DNA of 64,000 nt. It comes from Collinsella sp. WCA1-178-WT-3 (M1). GTDB taxonomy: Bacteria; Actinomycetota; Coriobacteriia; Coriobacteriales; Coriobacteriaceae. The translations under genes and the position numbers were made by a program. Where the stretch lies: the NCBI RefSeq assembly GCF_009696325.1, contig NZ_VUME01000002.1, forward strand, positions 176,217 to 240,216, given 5' to 3'. Each line of letters starts with the position of its first letter. Positions within the stretch are counted from its first letter, which is position 1. A model generated the notes under the pieces. The model made no database searches and was not told the origin of the DNA. It worked only from the letters and a program-made list of their open reading frames with translations. Positions 17,267 to 26,453 of the stretch are shown piece after piece.

Positions 17267-17689
17267 ATGTTCTATATCCCGTTTTGGATTTGCATCTTTG
17301 CCGGCGCGGCGATTGATGCCCGCGAGCGGCGGTTTCCCAATGAGCTTGCCGGCGCGTGTGCGGTGGCGGCGTTTGCAGGCGTCTGGCTCGACAAGGGCGT
17401 TAACATGGCGCTTGACCACGCCGGTCTTGCGGTCATCGTCTACCTTACCCTTGTGCTTACTGAGTCACTCTGGCGTCGCCTTCGCCATGCCCCCGGCATT
17501 GGCATGGGGGATGCCAAGGCGCTCTTTGCCCTTTGCACCTTCGATCCCCTGGACGGCGTCGTCGCGTTTGCAGTTGCGCTCCTGACCCTTGCCGCCGCCT
17601 GTCTCATCGTAAAATCGCGCTCGCTGCCTTTGCTGCCGTTTTTGGTGCCAATATTTGCCATAATCGAGTTCGTGGGTAGTACGCTGTAA
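17267..17689 (+). CDS. Type IV prepilin peptidase, A24 domain only
   Basis: A short (140 residues) hydrophobic protein with about four or five membrane helices. The two catalytic aspartates of family A24 are recognisable: the first in GAAIDARERRFPNEL and the second in the GxGDxK box GIGMGDAKALFAL. It lacks the N-terminal methylase domain of classic PilD, as do TadV/FppA-type peptidases that process Flp pilins. No pilin, Tad or type II secretion gene is nearby, so its substrate lies elsewhere. GAGGGG precedes the ATG. Confidence 0.8.
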   Translation: MFYIPFWICIFAGAAIDARERRFPNELAGACAVAAFAGVWLDKGVNMALDHAGLAVIVYLTLVLTESLWRRLRHAPGIGMGDAKALFALCTFDPLDGVVAFAVALLTLAAACLIVKSRSLPLLPFLVPIFAIIEFVGSTL

Positions 17690-17720
17690 TCGTTTGCGCG
17701 CCCTTTTTAAGGAGCATGTC

Positions 17721-18968
17721 ATGGCAATCAATCAACAGACAGCCGCCATCAAGGCGCGCCTGGATCGCATTCCCGCGTCGTTGTCGCCCGAGCTGGTCGA
17801 GCGCATTGCCGCCGACCGCGCCGCGGGTGTCATTAATCCCTATCGATGCGGTGACGACCAGGCCATCCGCCGTGTCGATCGGGCTGCAGACGAGGGCACG
17901 CTTATGCGTCCGGCCTTTATGCGCGATATCGAAAAGATTCTGCATCTGCCAGCATACACTCGTTATGCAGGCAAAACGCAGGTCTTCAGTTTTCGCAGCA
18001 ACGACGATCTGTCGCGCCGCGGCCTGCACGTGCAGCTTGTCTCGCGCATCGCTCGCGATATCGGGCGTGCTCTGGGGCTCAACTGCGATCTGATCGAGGC
18101 GATTGGCTTAGGCCACGACTTGGGCCACACGCCCTTTGGCCATGCCGGTGAGCGTTTCCTCAACGATATCTATCACAAGCGCACGGGTCGCTATTTTTTC
18201 CATAACGTACAATCCGTTCGCGTGCTCGACGCGCTGTATGGTCGCAACGTGTCGCTCCAGACGCTCGATGGCGTACTGTGCCACAACGGCGAGTACGAAC
18301 AGCGTGTTTTTGAGCTTTCGGAGATGAGCTCCTTTGACCAGTTCGACCGAACTGTCGAGGAATGCATTGCCACGGGTTATAGCGCAATTGAGCACCTGCG
18401 CCCCATGACGCTCGAGGGCTGCGTGGTTCGCATCTCGGATATCCTTGCCTACGTTGGGCGCGATCGCCAAGACGCCATTGCGGCGGGCCTGCTGTCACCT
18501 GACGCCTTTGACGATGACCTGGGCGGTGCATACAACAGCTGGATCCTTACGCATGCCTCTATCGATATCGTCGAGCACAGCTATGGCAAGCCGCGCATCG
18601 AGATGAGCGAGGACCTGTTTGAGGAGATCCGCCGGGCCAAGCGCGAGAACTACGAGAAGATCTATAGCAAGGGCGGCATAGAAGGCGACTCCGAAGTGGA
18701 GCTGCGCGAGGCCTTCGAAAAGCTCTATGACCGTTGCCTGCGGGATATAGACGAAGGCGACGAGTCCTCGTATATCTTTAAGCACCACATTTCTCGCATT
18801 GAGCAGCAGCTTTCCTACTACGATCGCACCTATGCATGGCAGGACGATAAGGACCAGACGGTCGTGGATTACATTGCGAGCATGACGGACGGTTATTTCT
18901 GCGAGCTCACGAGCAAGCTGTTCCCGGGATTGATGTTTCCGCACCGTACCTATATTAACGAACGGTAG
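17721..18968 (+). CDS. dgt: Deoxyguanosinetriphosphate triphosphohydrolase-like protein (HD domain)
   Basis: Proteins of this family cut dNTPs, often dGTP, to the nucleoside and triphosphate. The 415-residue protein has FSFRSNDDLSRRGLHVQLVSRIARDIGRAL (His103 region) and the metal-binding HD pair His132-Asp133 in GLGHDLGHTPFGHAGE. The C-terminal half is the usual helical extension. The start at 17721 has AAGGAG six bases upstream; the frame is open back to 17694 without similarity. Substrate specificity is not proven by sequence. Next to it is rarA, also a DNA-metabolism gene. Confidence 0.88.
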   Translation: MAINQQTAAIKARLDRIPASLSPELVERIAADRAAGVINPYRCGDDQAIRRVDRAADEGTLMRPAFMRDIEKILHLPAYTRYAGKTQVFSFRSNDDLSRRGLHVQLVSRIARDIGRALGLNCDLIEAIGLGHDLGHTPFGHAGERFLNDIYHKRTGRYFFHNVQSVRVLDALYGRNVSLQTLDGVLCHNGEYEQRVFELSEMSSFDQFDRTVEECIATGYSAIEHLRPMTLEGCVVRISDILAYVGRDRQDAIAAGLLSPDAFDDDLGGAYNSWILTHASIDIVEHSYGKPRIEMSEDLFEEIRRAKRENYEKIYSKGGIEGDSEVELREAFEKLYDRCLRDIDEGDESSYIFKHHISRIEQQLSYYDRTYAWQDDKDQTVVDYIASMTDGYFCELTSKLFPGLMFPHRTYINER

Positions 18969-19022
18969 TTCGTATATATTCGGTATACTGTTCATGGAAA
19001 ACGTTTTTGATTGATGCACGGG

Positions 19023-20378
19023 ATGGCTATGGACGACCTTTTTTCTGCTTCGACGCGTGAGCGTTCCTTTCAGAATGCGCCGCTTGCGGTGCGCATGCGG
19101 CCCAATTCGCTCGACGAGTACGTGGGCCAGCAAAAGGCCGTCGGTAAGGGCTCGTGGTTGCGTGCCGCGATTGAGCATGACGTGCTGTCGAGTGTGATTC
19201 TGTATGGGCCGGCCGGTACGGGCAAGACGACGCTGGCCCACATTATCGCCAACCATACCAAGAGCGAGTTTGTCGAGGTCAGCGCCGTGACGGGCACTGT
19301 GAAGGACCTGCGCCGCGTGATTGACGAGGCCAAGACGCGCCTGAATACGTACGACCGTCGCACCATTCTTTTCATCGACGAGATTCACCGCTTCTCCAAG
19401 TCGCAGCAGGATGCCCTGCTGCATGCGGTTGAGAACCGTACCGTCATTATGATTGGCGCCACGACGGAGAATCCGTACTTCGAGGTCAACTCGGCGTTGC
19501 TCTCGCGCGGTCGCGTGGTGGAACTTGAACATTTAAAGGACGAGGATATCGCCACGCTTATCGAGCGTGCGCTCGAGGCGCCGCAGGGTTTGAACGGCAA
19601 GTTCTCGGCCGATGAGGATACGGTTAAGACCATCTGCACGCTGGCTGCGGGTGACGCTCGCTCGGCACTCACGACGCTCGAGCTTGCGAGCGAGATTGCC
19701 GTCACGCGTCCCGATACCGAGGGAACGCCAGCGCCGGCGGCGGGGGAGCGTTATCCCATTACCGTGGATGACGTAAAGATTGCCAATCCGCGCCGTGGTT
19801 TTTCGTATGACAAAAACGGCGACATGCACTACGACATCATCAGCGCGTTTATTAAGTCTATGCGCGGCAGCGACCCCGATGCCACAATCTATTGGCTCGC
19901 GCGCATGATCGATGCGGGGGAGGACCCTAAGTTTATCGCTCGCCGTATTATGATTCAGGCTTCTGAGGATGTTGGCAACGCCGACCCGCAGGCGCTGTTG
20001 GTGGCGCATGCCGCGTTTAAGTCTGCCGAGGTCATCGGTTATCCCGAGTGCCGCATTAATCTGGCTCAGGCTGCACTCTATGTGTGCTTGGCGCCAAAAT
20101 CCAACGCGTGTGAGGCCTCGATTGATGCGGCGTTGGCCGATATTCATTCAAGTGGGCTGCGCGAGGTGCCGAGCTATCTACGCGATCGTCATCGCCCGGG
20201 CAGTGACGAATACGGTGTGTATAAGTATCCGCATGATTATCCCGAAGGCTGGGTCGATCAACGCTATTTGCCCGAGGGGCTGGAGCGCGGCGCGTTTTGG
20301 CAGCCTGCCGGCCGCGGCTGGGAAGAGTGGCGTGTAGAGCAAAGCGAGCGCGACCGTAGCGGGAATGCACCGAAGTAG
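19023..20378 (+). CDS. rarA: Replication-associated recombination protein A (MgsA/RarA AAA ATPase)
   Basis: A clamp-loader-like AAA+ ATPase acting at stalled replication forks. Walker A GPAGTGKTTLAH, Walker B ILFIDEIHRF, the sensor-1 GATTENPYFEVNSALLSR and the C-terminal tetramerisation domain (SFIKSMRGSDPDATIYWLARM, then RHRPGSDEYGVYKYPHDYPEGW) are all present, so the gene is intact at about 451 residues. The start is uncertain: ATG 19023 or ATG 19029, with GGGATGG between. TATACT at 18983-18988 may be its -10 box. Confidence 0.94.
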   Translation: MAMDDLFSASTRERSFQNAPLAVRMRPNSLDEYVGQQKAVGKGSWLRAAIEHDVLSSVILYGPAGTGKTTLAHIIANHTKSEFVEVSAVTGTVKDLRRVIDEAKTRLNTYDRRTILFIDEIHRFSKSQQDALLHAVENRTVIMIGATTENPYFEVNSALLSRGRVVELEHLKDEDIATLIERALEAPQGLNGKFSADEDTVKTICTLAAGDARSALTTLELASEIAVTRPDTEGTPAPAAGERYPITVDDVKIANPRRGFSYDKNGDMHYDIISAFIKSMRGSDPDATIYWLARMIDAGEDPKFIARRIMIQASEDVGNADPQALLVAHAAFKSAEVIGYPECRINLAQAALYVCLAPKSNACEASIDAALADIHSSGLREVPSYLRDRHRPGSDEYGVYKYPHDYPEGWVDQRYLPEGLERGAFWQPAGRGWEEWRVEQSERDRSGNAPK

Positions 20379-20478
20379 CTGCTGGTAATTTTGTCTCACG
20401 TTGCTGCTCTTGGCATGTTCGGTCCCCTTTGGGGTACCATGAACAGCGTCTGTATTTCGATTCCTTCGGGAGGCTTGT

Positions 20479-21069
20479 ATGAGTCCCATCCAAATCGCCC
20501 TGCTGCTGCTCGCCGTTGCCGGCGTGTGGGCTGTCATCGAGCTCGCGCTCACGCTGCGAAAGACCCGCACTGTCGTTGATTCGCTCGACAAGACGGTGAG
20601 CGACCTTAACAACACCATCGCCGAGGCTCAGCCCGTGGTAGCAAAGCTCGATGGCGCCGTTGATGAGCTCACCCCCGCGCTGGCGCAGGTTGAGCCGCTC
20701 CTCAAGTCGAGCAAGACCGCCGTCGACGCTCTTACCTCCAATCTCGTAGAGGTCGAAGCCGTGGTTCGCGACATTTCCGAGGTTACGGGCAGCATGGCCG
20801 AGGCCAGCAATGCCGTGTCGAGTGTGACCGACTCTGCGGCCGGTGCCGTTCAGAAACTCTTAAACAAGGTGAAGGCTCCCGCGGTCGAGGCCGAGCGCAA
20901 TCTTTCCGCTGCCGCCGAAGCCGAGCAGCCGACCGAGCGTGTCCTGATTGGCGATGCCGGGGACGATGCCGCTGCTGGGTACGATGATGCACAGAAGCCT
21001 GCTGCTAAAGCAGCCCGGTATTACACCTACACGCCCGCCGAGACCTCCGAGGAGTCCTGCGATGAGTAG
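20479..21069 (+). CDS. DUF948-like membrane-anchored coiled-coil protein
   Basis: A 196-residue protein with one N-terminal membrane helix (about 4-24), then a heptad-rich region up to about residue 135 (repeated Val-Asp-Asn patterns) and an acidic, Ala-rich tail. It resembles the DUF948 family, whose members are often linked to general stress regulons; its molecular role is unknown. GGGAGG lies before the ATG. Its end overlaps the next gene by 8 nt, which couples it to the RsbW-like and sigma factor genes. Confidence 0.75.
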   Translation: MSPIQIALLLLAVAGVWAVIELALTLRKTRTVVDSLDKTVSDLNNTIAEAQPVVAKLDGAVDELTPALAQVEPLLKSSKTAVDALTSNLVEVEAVVRDISEVTGSMAEASNAVSSVTDSAAGAVQKLLNKVKAPAVEAERNLSAAAEAEQPTERVLIGDAGDDAAAGYDDAQKPAAKAARYYTYTPAETSEESCDE

Positions 21070-21439
21070 TGAAGCAACTTGCTCTATCACGCTGACTGTT
21101 GCCGGGGATCCGCGTCTGGCACGCTTGGTGCGCATGACGGCGGCTAATGTCGGCGCGCTGTGTTCCATGTCCGTCGATCGCATCGAGGACATTCGTATGG
21201 CTGCCGAGGAGGCCTTCATCTTTGGCTGCACGGCCGTTGATTCTGACGTTATCTCGATCAAATTCGATGTCGATGAGTCTCACGTGGGCATGACCTTCAC
21301 CTTTGGCGACCAGGCGACTGTCGATGAGGATGACCAGGCCGCCGTATATGCCGAGCTCATTCTGGCAAGCGTGTGCGATTCCTACGAAAAGACTGCGGCG
21401 CCTCTGACGCTTTCCCTCGATCTCAAGGCGGATATCTAA
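21062..21439 (+). CDS. RsbW-like anti-sigma factor homologue, probably without kinase activity
   Basis: A 125-residue protein with the size and the gene position (directly before a SigB/SigF-type gene) of RsbW/SpoIIAB anti-sigma factors. The segment IEDIRMAAEEAFIFGC aligns with the N-box helix of that family, normally EACxNAV, but the ATP/magnesium-binding Asn is absent. No clear DxGxG box follows. It may bind the sigma factor without phosphorylating a partner. The start is ATG 21062, overlapping the upstream gene, and the sigma gene begins 2 nt after its stop. No RsbV-like partner is encoded nearby. The family assignment is moderate. Confidence 0.65.
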   Translation: MSSEATCSITLTVAGDPRLARLVRMTAANVGALCSMSVDRIEDIRMAAEEAFIFGCTAVDSDVISIKFDVDESHVGMTFTFGDQATVDEDDQAAVYAELILASVCDSYEKTAAPLTLSLDLKADI

Positions 21440-21440
21440 T

Positions 21441-22232
21441 ATGACCGAACGTTCCCGGAGCGGTAAGACCGCTTGGGACAAGGAGAAAACCCGCGAGCTG
21501 TTTTGTCGCTACAAAGAGACCGGTGATCCGGATGCCCGCGAGCAGCTCGTCATGTCCCATATGAACCTGGTAAGGTTTCTTGCCAACAAATTTAAGAATC
21601 GCGGCGAGCCGCTCGACGACCTCATGCAGGTCGGCTATCTGGGTTTGCTCAAGGCTATCGACCGCTTTGACCCCGAGCGCGGACTTGAGTTCACCACGTT
21701 TGCCACACCCACCATCCTGGGTGAGATCAAGCGTCACTTCCGCGACAAGGGTTGGAGTGTGCGCGTTCCGCGTCGCCTACAGGAGCTCTCTGCCAAGGTT
21801 AACCAGGCCACCGACAAGCTCACTAACGAGCTGCAGCGCTCGCCTAAGGTTGAGGAAATCGCTGAGTACCTAGACGTGACCGTTGACGAGGTGCTGGAGG
21901 CCATGGAATCGTCCTCGGCCTATACCTCGGTGCCCATCGAGGCCCCCGGTGCGTCCGATTCTGACGACGCGCCTTCAATTCTCGACCGTTACGCCGACGA
22001 CGACAACGAGCTCGACTTTACCGATGACCGCCTGGTGATTGAGGAGGCCATCCGCGATTTCTCGCCGCGCGAGCGCGAGGTTATCGAGCTGCGCTTCGTA
22101 AAGGGCATGACCCAGATCGAGATCGCCAAGAAGCTGGGCATCTCACAGGTGCAGGTCTCGCGCCTGCTGCGCCGTACCCTTAAGAAGGTTCAGGATAAGA
22201 TCGACCCCGACGGAGTGATGGTTCGTTCATGA
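21441..22232 (+). CDS. SigB/SigF/SigG-type RNA polymerase sigma factor
   Basis: A 263-residue sigma-70 family group 3 factor. Region 2 (about 25-95) contains SHMNLVRFLANKF, DDLMQVGYLGLLKAIDRFDPERG and FTTFATPTILGEIKRHFRDKGWSVRVPRRLQE, the signature of SigB/SigF/SigG. Region 3 (about 110-160) and region 4 with FSPREREVIELRFVKGMTQIEIAKKLGISQVQVSRLLRR complete the protein. It probably directs a general stress regulon, as in other actinobacteria, and is likely held by the RsbW-like protein encoded just upstream. Its stop overlaps the start of the next gene (ATGA). Confidence 0.94.
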   Translation: MTERSRSGKTAWDKEKTRELFCRYKETGDPDAREQLVMSHMNLVRFLANKFKNRGEPLDDLMQVGYLGLLKAIDRFDPERGLEFTTFATPTILGEIKRHFRDKGWSVRVPRRLQELSAKVNQATDKLTNELQRSPKVEEIAEYLDVTVDEVLEAMESSSAYTSVPIEAPGASDSDDAPSILDRYADDDNELDFTDDRLVIEEAIRDFSPREREVIELRFVKGMTQIEIAKKLGISQVQVSRLLRRTLKKVQDKIDPDGVMVRS

Positions 22233-23638
22233 GTGAACACCCCCAACAAACCGATCGCGCGCTGCGCGATACCCGTATTCTGACGCTTCGCATTTGGGCC
22301 GTTGTCGGCTGCATTGTCATCGCTGCCGTCATCTTTAACCTTATGGGTATCTTGGCGCCGGTTATCGAGTTTCTAGCTGTCGGTTCCATCATCGCTTTTG
22401 TGATGTCGCCGATTACTAACTGGCTCGAGCATCACGGCGTCAACCGTGGCATTGGTTCGCTTATCGCACTGATCGTGGTCGTTGCTGTGCTCGTCGGTGT
22501 CGTTTGCATCTTGTCGCCGATTCTCTTTGGCCAGATCATGGAAGTCTTGAGCCGCCTGCCTGAGCAGCTTCGTGTTGCGGGCGGTGATCTCAACGAGATG
22601 GTCTCGCATGCCAAGACGCTCAACAACACGCCGCTCAAAGAGTATCTGGACGATAATCTTTCTTCGCTGGTTACCGTGGCGTCCAAGTATGTGTCTCAGA
22701 TTGCCGCTGAGCTCGGTCGCGGTGTATTCCCGTTCATTACCAATACGGCCTCGCAGCTGTTCGTCATCTTCCTCGGTCTGGTGCTTGCCTATTGGTTGGC
22801 CTGCGATTATCCCCGCATGCACCACGAGGTCTGCACCATCATCGGGCAGGAAAAGGAGACCTCGTACCGCTTTATGGTTGCCATCCTTTCACGCTCGGTC
22901 GGCGGCTATATGCGTGGCATGGTCATCACGTCCATCTGCGGTGGCTTTTTGGCCTTTATCGGCTTTACGCTCATTGGCCATCCCTACGCGGCGCTCATGG
23001 CCATCTTTACGGGCATTATGCACTTGGTTCCTGTTGTTGGCCCCTGGGTGAGCGCAGCGATCGCCACGGTGCTCGGCTTTATGTTCAGCCCGATGCTGGC
23101 GTTATGGACCTTGATCGTGACTATGGTGGCACAAAATGTCACCGACAACGTCATTTCGCCTAAGGTCATGCAGAGCTCGGTCCAGGTGCATCCCATCATG
23201 AGTCTGACGGCCCTCGTTATTGGTTCGGCACTCATGGGCCCCATCGGCATGGTCATCGCCATTCCGCTGTGCGCGGCCCTCAAGGGCATTTTCGTCTACT
23301 ACTTTGAGAACGAGACCGGCCGCCAGCTCGTGGCATACGACGGCGCCGTGTTTAAGGGAACGCCGTATCGCGATGCCGAGGGCAACCCGGTCGCCGCCTA
23401 CGATGCGCTTGGGGACGATACGTTCATTTATGAGTCCGAGCTCATCGGTAACGAGACTGCGCCCGAGGCCCAGGCCATGCCCAGGCCCGAGCTCGATAAC
23501 CCCTGGATCAAGCTCTCGGGCCTTCAGCCCGATGCTACGGGCTTTTTCAAGAATCCCTTCGCCAAGGACGACGATTCCAACTCGGATGACGACACCAATA
23601 CCGGCATCGACGGCTCCATGGACGATGATGAGCAGTAA
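22229..23638 (+). CDS. AI-2E family transporter
   Basis: A 469-residue membrane protein with about eight hydrophobic segments, matching the AI-2E family (formerly UPF0118). Family members include TqsA-like proteins and sodium/proton exchangers, so the substrate is open. The conserved core is around VVGPWVSAAIATVLGF and NVTDNVISPKVMQSSVQVHPIMSL. The C-terminal 80 residues are hydrophilic and end in an Asp-rich tail. The start overlaps the sigma factor stop, so it is the last gene of that coupled group. A terminator follows. Confidence 0.88.
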   Translation: MSEHPQQTDRALRDTRILTLRIWAVVGCIVIAAVIFNLMGILAPVIEFLAVGSIIAFVMSPITNWLEHHGVNRGIGSLIALIVVVAVLVGVVCILSPILFGQIMEVLSRLPEQLRVAGGDLNEMVSHAKTLNNTPLKEYLDDNLSSLVTVASKYVSQIAAELGRGVFPFITNTASQLFVIFLGLVLAYWLACDYPRMHHEVCTIIGQEKETSYRFMVAILSRSVGGYMRGMVITSICGGFLAFIGFTLIGHPYAALMAIFTGIMHLVPVVGPWVSAAIATVLGFMFSPMLALWTLIVTMVAQNVTDNVISPKVMQSSVQVHPIMSLTALVIGSALMGPIGMVIAIPLCAALKGIFVYYFENETGRQLVAYDGAVFKGTPYRDAEGNPVAAYDALGDDTFIYESELIGNETAPEAQAMPRPELDNPWIKLSGLQPDATGFFKNPFAKDDDSNSDDDTNTGIDGSMDDDEQ

Positions 23639-23684
23639 GTCATTTCAAGTTCAAGTTCATAGGCAATAACGTGCAAATTCGCTG

Positions 23685-23714
23685 GAGGGTCGCTGTTTGG
23701 CGGCCCTCTTTTTT
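23685..23714 (+). terminator. Intrinsic terminator before alaS
   Basis: A 9-bp stem with one G-T pair (23685-23693 with 23700-23708) is followed by TTTTTT. Confidence 0.8.
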
Positions 23715-23740
23715 GCACTTGCGCGGTGGGATGGTAATAT
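23713..23740 (+). promoter_or_regulatory. Candidate alaS promoter
   Basis: TTGCAC (23713-23718), a 16-bp spacer and TAATAT (23735-23740) lie just after the terminator. A similar TTGC-type -35 with TAATAT is found ahead of the tRNA genes. Confidence 0.4.
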
Positions 23741-23786
23741 CGTTACGTTTGAACTGTTTCGATGTGAAACCGAGGAGATTCCCTCT

Positions 23787-26444
23787 ATGAGTGCTGACTA
23801 CCCGTCAATGACTACGGCTGAGATTCGCTCTAAGTTCCTCAACTTCTTTGAGGAGCGCGGTCTTAAGCTCTATCCTTCTTCGTCCCTCGTCCCCGACGAT
23901 CCTTCGCTGCTGCTTGCCAACGCCGGCATGAACCAGTTTAAGGAGTATTACCAGGGCAAGAAGACCATGAAGGAGATCGGCGCTATCTCCTGCCAGAAGT
24001 GCGTCCGCACCAACGACATCGACTGCATTGGCGAGGATGGCCGTCATCTGTCCTTCTTTGAGATGCTCGGCGACTTCTCCTTTGGCGGCGTCTCCAAGCA
24101 GCAGGCCTGCGCTTGGGCCTTTGAGCTCATCACCAAGGAGTTCAAGCTGCCGCTCGACCGCCTGTACTTCACCGTCTTTACCGAGGACGACGAGACCCAT
24201 GACGTGTGGCGCTCTCTGGGCGTTGCCGAGGATCACATCTCGCGTCTGGGCGAGGACGACAACTTCTGGGCCGCCGGCCCCACCGGCCCCTGCGGTCCGT
24301 GCTCCGAGATCTACTTTGACATGGGCGAGGAGGTCGGCTGCGGCAGCCCCGACTGCAAGCCCGGCTGCGACTGCGACCGCTTCCTGGAGTTCTGGAACCT
24401 CGTCTTTACTCAGTACGACCGCCAGGAGGACGGCTCCATGCCGGAGCTGCCGCACCGCAACCTCGATACGGGCATGGGCCTGGAGCGCATGGCCGCTATC
24501 ATGCAGCACAAGACCGCTAACTACGACGGCGATCTGATGCAGCATCTTATCAAGCTGGGCGAGGAAATCAGCGGCAAGACCTATGACGCCGACGATTACT
24601 CCGGTGCCAGCCGCTCGCTGCGTATCATCGCCGATCACTCCCGTGCCGTCGACTTCATGATCTCGGACGGCATCCTCCCCGGTAACGAGGGCCGCGAGTA
24701 CGTCCTTCGCCGCCTGCTCCGCCGCGCCGTGTTCCACGGTCGCCTGCTGGGTATCGAGGGCGCCTTCCTGACCAAGTTCATCGACGAGGTCAACGCTCAG
24801 ATGGGCGAGGCCTATCCCGAGCTGCTCAAGAACGTCGCGCTCGTCAAGGGTATCGTCGCCTCCGAGGAGGAGCGCTTCTCCACGACGCTCGACAACGGCC
24901 GCGTTTACCTGGACGAGGCCCTGGCCGCGCTCGCCGAGGGCGCCGTGCTTCCGGGCGATGTTGCCTTTAAGCTGCACGACACCTTTGGTTTCCCCATCGA
25001 CCTGACCGTCGAGATCGCCGGCACCGCTGGCCACGACGTCGACATGGACGGCTTTACCGCCTGCATGGAGGACCAGAAGGCCCGCGCCCGCGCCAACGCC
25101 AAGGGCGACGCTTGGGGCAGCTTCAACGACGTGTGGGTCGAGCTTTCCGACAAAGTTGCCGCGACCGAGTTCGACGGCTATGACAACGATGTGATCGAGG
25201 GCGCCAAGGTTGTCGCTATCGTGCGCAATGGCGAGTCCGTTGAGTCCGCTGTCGCGGGCGAAGATGTCGAGGTTGTGCTCGACCGTACCCCGTTCTATGC
25301 CGAGATGGGCGGCCAGCAGGGCGATGCCGGTGAGCTTTCTGCCGAGGGTGCTGCGCTGACGGTTTCCGATACCAAGAACCACAACGGCCTGTATGCTCAC
25401 GTCGCCCACGTTGCCGAGGGCACGCTGACCGTCGGTGCCACCGTGACCGCCGCGCTCGACGCCGAGCGTCGTGGCTTCCTGCGCCGCAATCACACCGCCA
25501 CGCACCTGCTTGACGCCGCGCTTAAGCAGGTCCTGGGCGAGCATGTCTCTCAGGCCGGCTCGCTGGTGACGCCCGAGCACCTGCGCTTTGACTTCACGCA
25601 CTTCGAGGCCCTGTCTTCCGAGCAGCTCAAGGCTGTTGAGGACCTGGTCAACCAGCAGATCTTCGCTTCCAAGCCGGTCGTGACCTGCGTCATGGGCATC
25701 GACGAGGCCAAGGCCGCCGGTGCTGTCGCCCTCTTTGGTGAGAAGTACGGCGACGTCGTCCGCGTCGTTTCCGTAGGCGCCGAGGACCAGCCGTTCTCTC
25801 GCGAGCTCTGCGGTGGCACGCATGCCGCCAACACTGCCGAGATCGGCCTGTTCAAGATCATTTCCGAGTCCTCCACGGGCTCCAACGTTCGCCGTATCGA
25901 GGCCGTGACCTCCAAGGGCGCTCTCGATTACATGGCCGACCGCCTGGCACTCGTTGACGCCGCTGCCGCTGCGCTCAAGTGCCGCGTCGACGAGGTTCCC
26001 GCCCGCGTGGAGAACCTGCAGGCCGAGCTGCGTGAGACGTCCAATAAGCTCAAGAAGGCGCTCACCGGTGGCTCCTCCGACGCCATTTCCAGCGCCATCG
26101 ACGGCGCCGTCGAGCTCGATGGCTACAAGCTTGTTGTCGCTGAGCTCCAGGGTCTCGAGGCCGCCGACCTGCGCAACGTCTGGGATACCGTGCACCAGAA
26201 GGTCTCCGGCCCTGTCGCCTGCGTCGTCGCCAGCGTGACCGAGAAGGGCACCCCGGCGCTGCTCGCCGCCGGCTCCGACGACGCCGTCAAGGCCGGTTTC
26301 CACGCCGGCAACGTGATCAAGCAGATCGCGGGCCTGGTCGATGGTCGCGGTGGCGGCCGTCCCAACATGGCCCAGGCCGGTGGCAAGAATGCTGCCGGTA
26401 TCGCCGATGCCCTCGCGGCCGCCAAGACCGCGCTCGGCGCCTAG
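23787..26444 (+). CDS. alaS: Alanyl-tRNA synthetase
   Basis: This class II synthetase charges tRNA-Ala. The 885-residue protein has the aminoacylation domain (motifs around LLANAGMNQFKEYY and GMGLERMAAIMQ), the tRNA-recognition region, the editing domain with zinc ligands in RRNHTATHLLDAAL and ELCGGTHAANTAEIG, and the C-terminal C-Ala domain with GRGGGRPNMAQAGG. A Cys-rich insertion CGSPDCKPGCDCD near residue 190 is common in several bacterial AlaRS. GAGGAGA lies before the ATG at 23787; the longer open frame from 23697 crosses the promoter. It is followed at once by ruvX, a common pairing. Confidence 0.98.
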   Translation: MSADYPSMTTAEIRSKFLNFFEERGLKLYPSSSLVPDDPSLLLANAGMNQFKEYYQGKKTMKEIGAISCQKCVRTNDIDCIGEDGRHLSFFEMLGDFSFGGVSKQQACAWAFELITKEFKLPLDRLYFTVFTEDDETHDVWRSLGVAEDHISRLGEDDNFWAAGPTGPCGPCSEIYFDMGEEVGCGSPDCKPGCDCDRFLEFWNLVFTQYDRQEDGSMPELPHRNLDTGMGLERMAAIMQHKTANYDGDLMQHLIKLGEEISGKTYDADDYSGASRSLRIIADHSRAVDFMISDGILPGNEGREYVLRRLLRRAVFHGRLLGIEGAFLTKFIDEVNAQMGEAYPELLKNVALVKGIVASEEERFSTTLDNGRVYLDEALAALAEGAVLPGDVAFKLHDTFGFPIDLTVEIAGTAGHDVDMDGFTACMEDQKARARANAKGDAWGSFNDVWVELSDKVAATEFDGYDNDVIEGAKVVAIVRNGESVESAVAGEDVEVVLDRTPFYAEMGGQQGDAGELSAEGAALTVSDTKNHNGLYAHVAHVAEGTLTVGATVTAALDAERRGFLRRNHTATHLLDAALKQVLGEHVSQAGSLVTPEHLRFDFTHFEALSSEQLKAVEDLVNQQIFASKPVVTCVMGIDEAKAAGAVALFGEKYGDVVRVVSVGAEDQPFSRELCGGTHAANTAEIGLFKIISESSTGSNVRRIEAVTSKGALDYMADRLALVDAAAAALKCRVDEVPARVENLQAELRETSNKLKKALTGGSSDAISSAIDGAVELDGYKLVVAELQGLEAADLRNVWDTVHQKVSGPVACVVASVTEKGTPALLAAGSDDAVKAGFHAGNVIKQIAGLVDGRGGGRPNMAQAGGKNAAGIADALAAAKTALGA

Positions 26445-26453
26445 GCTGTCGCT

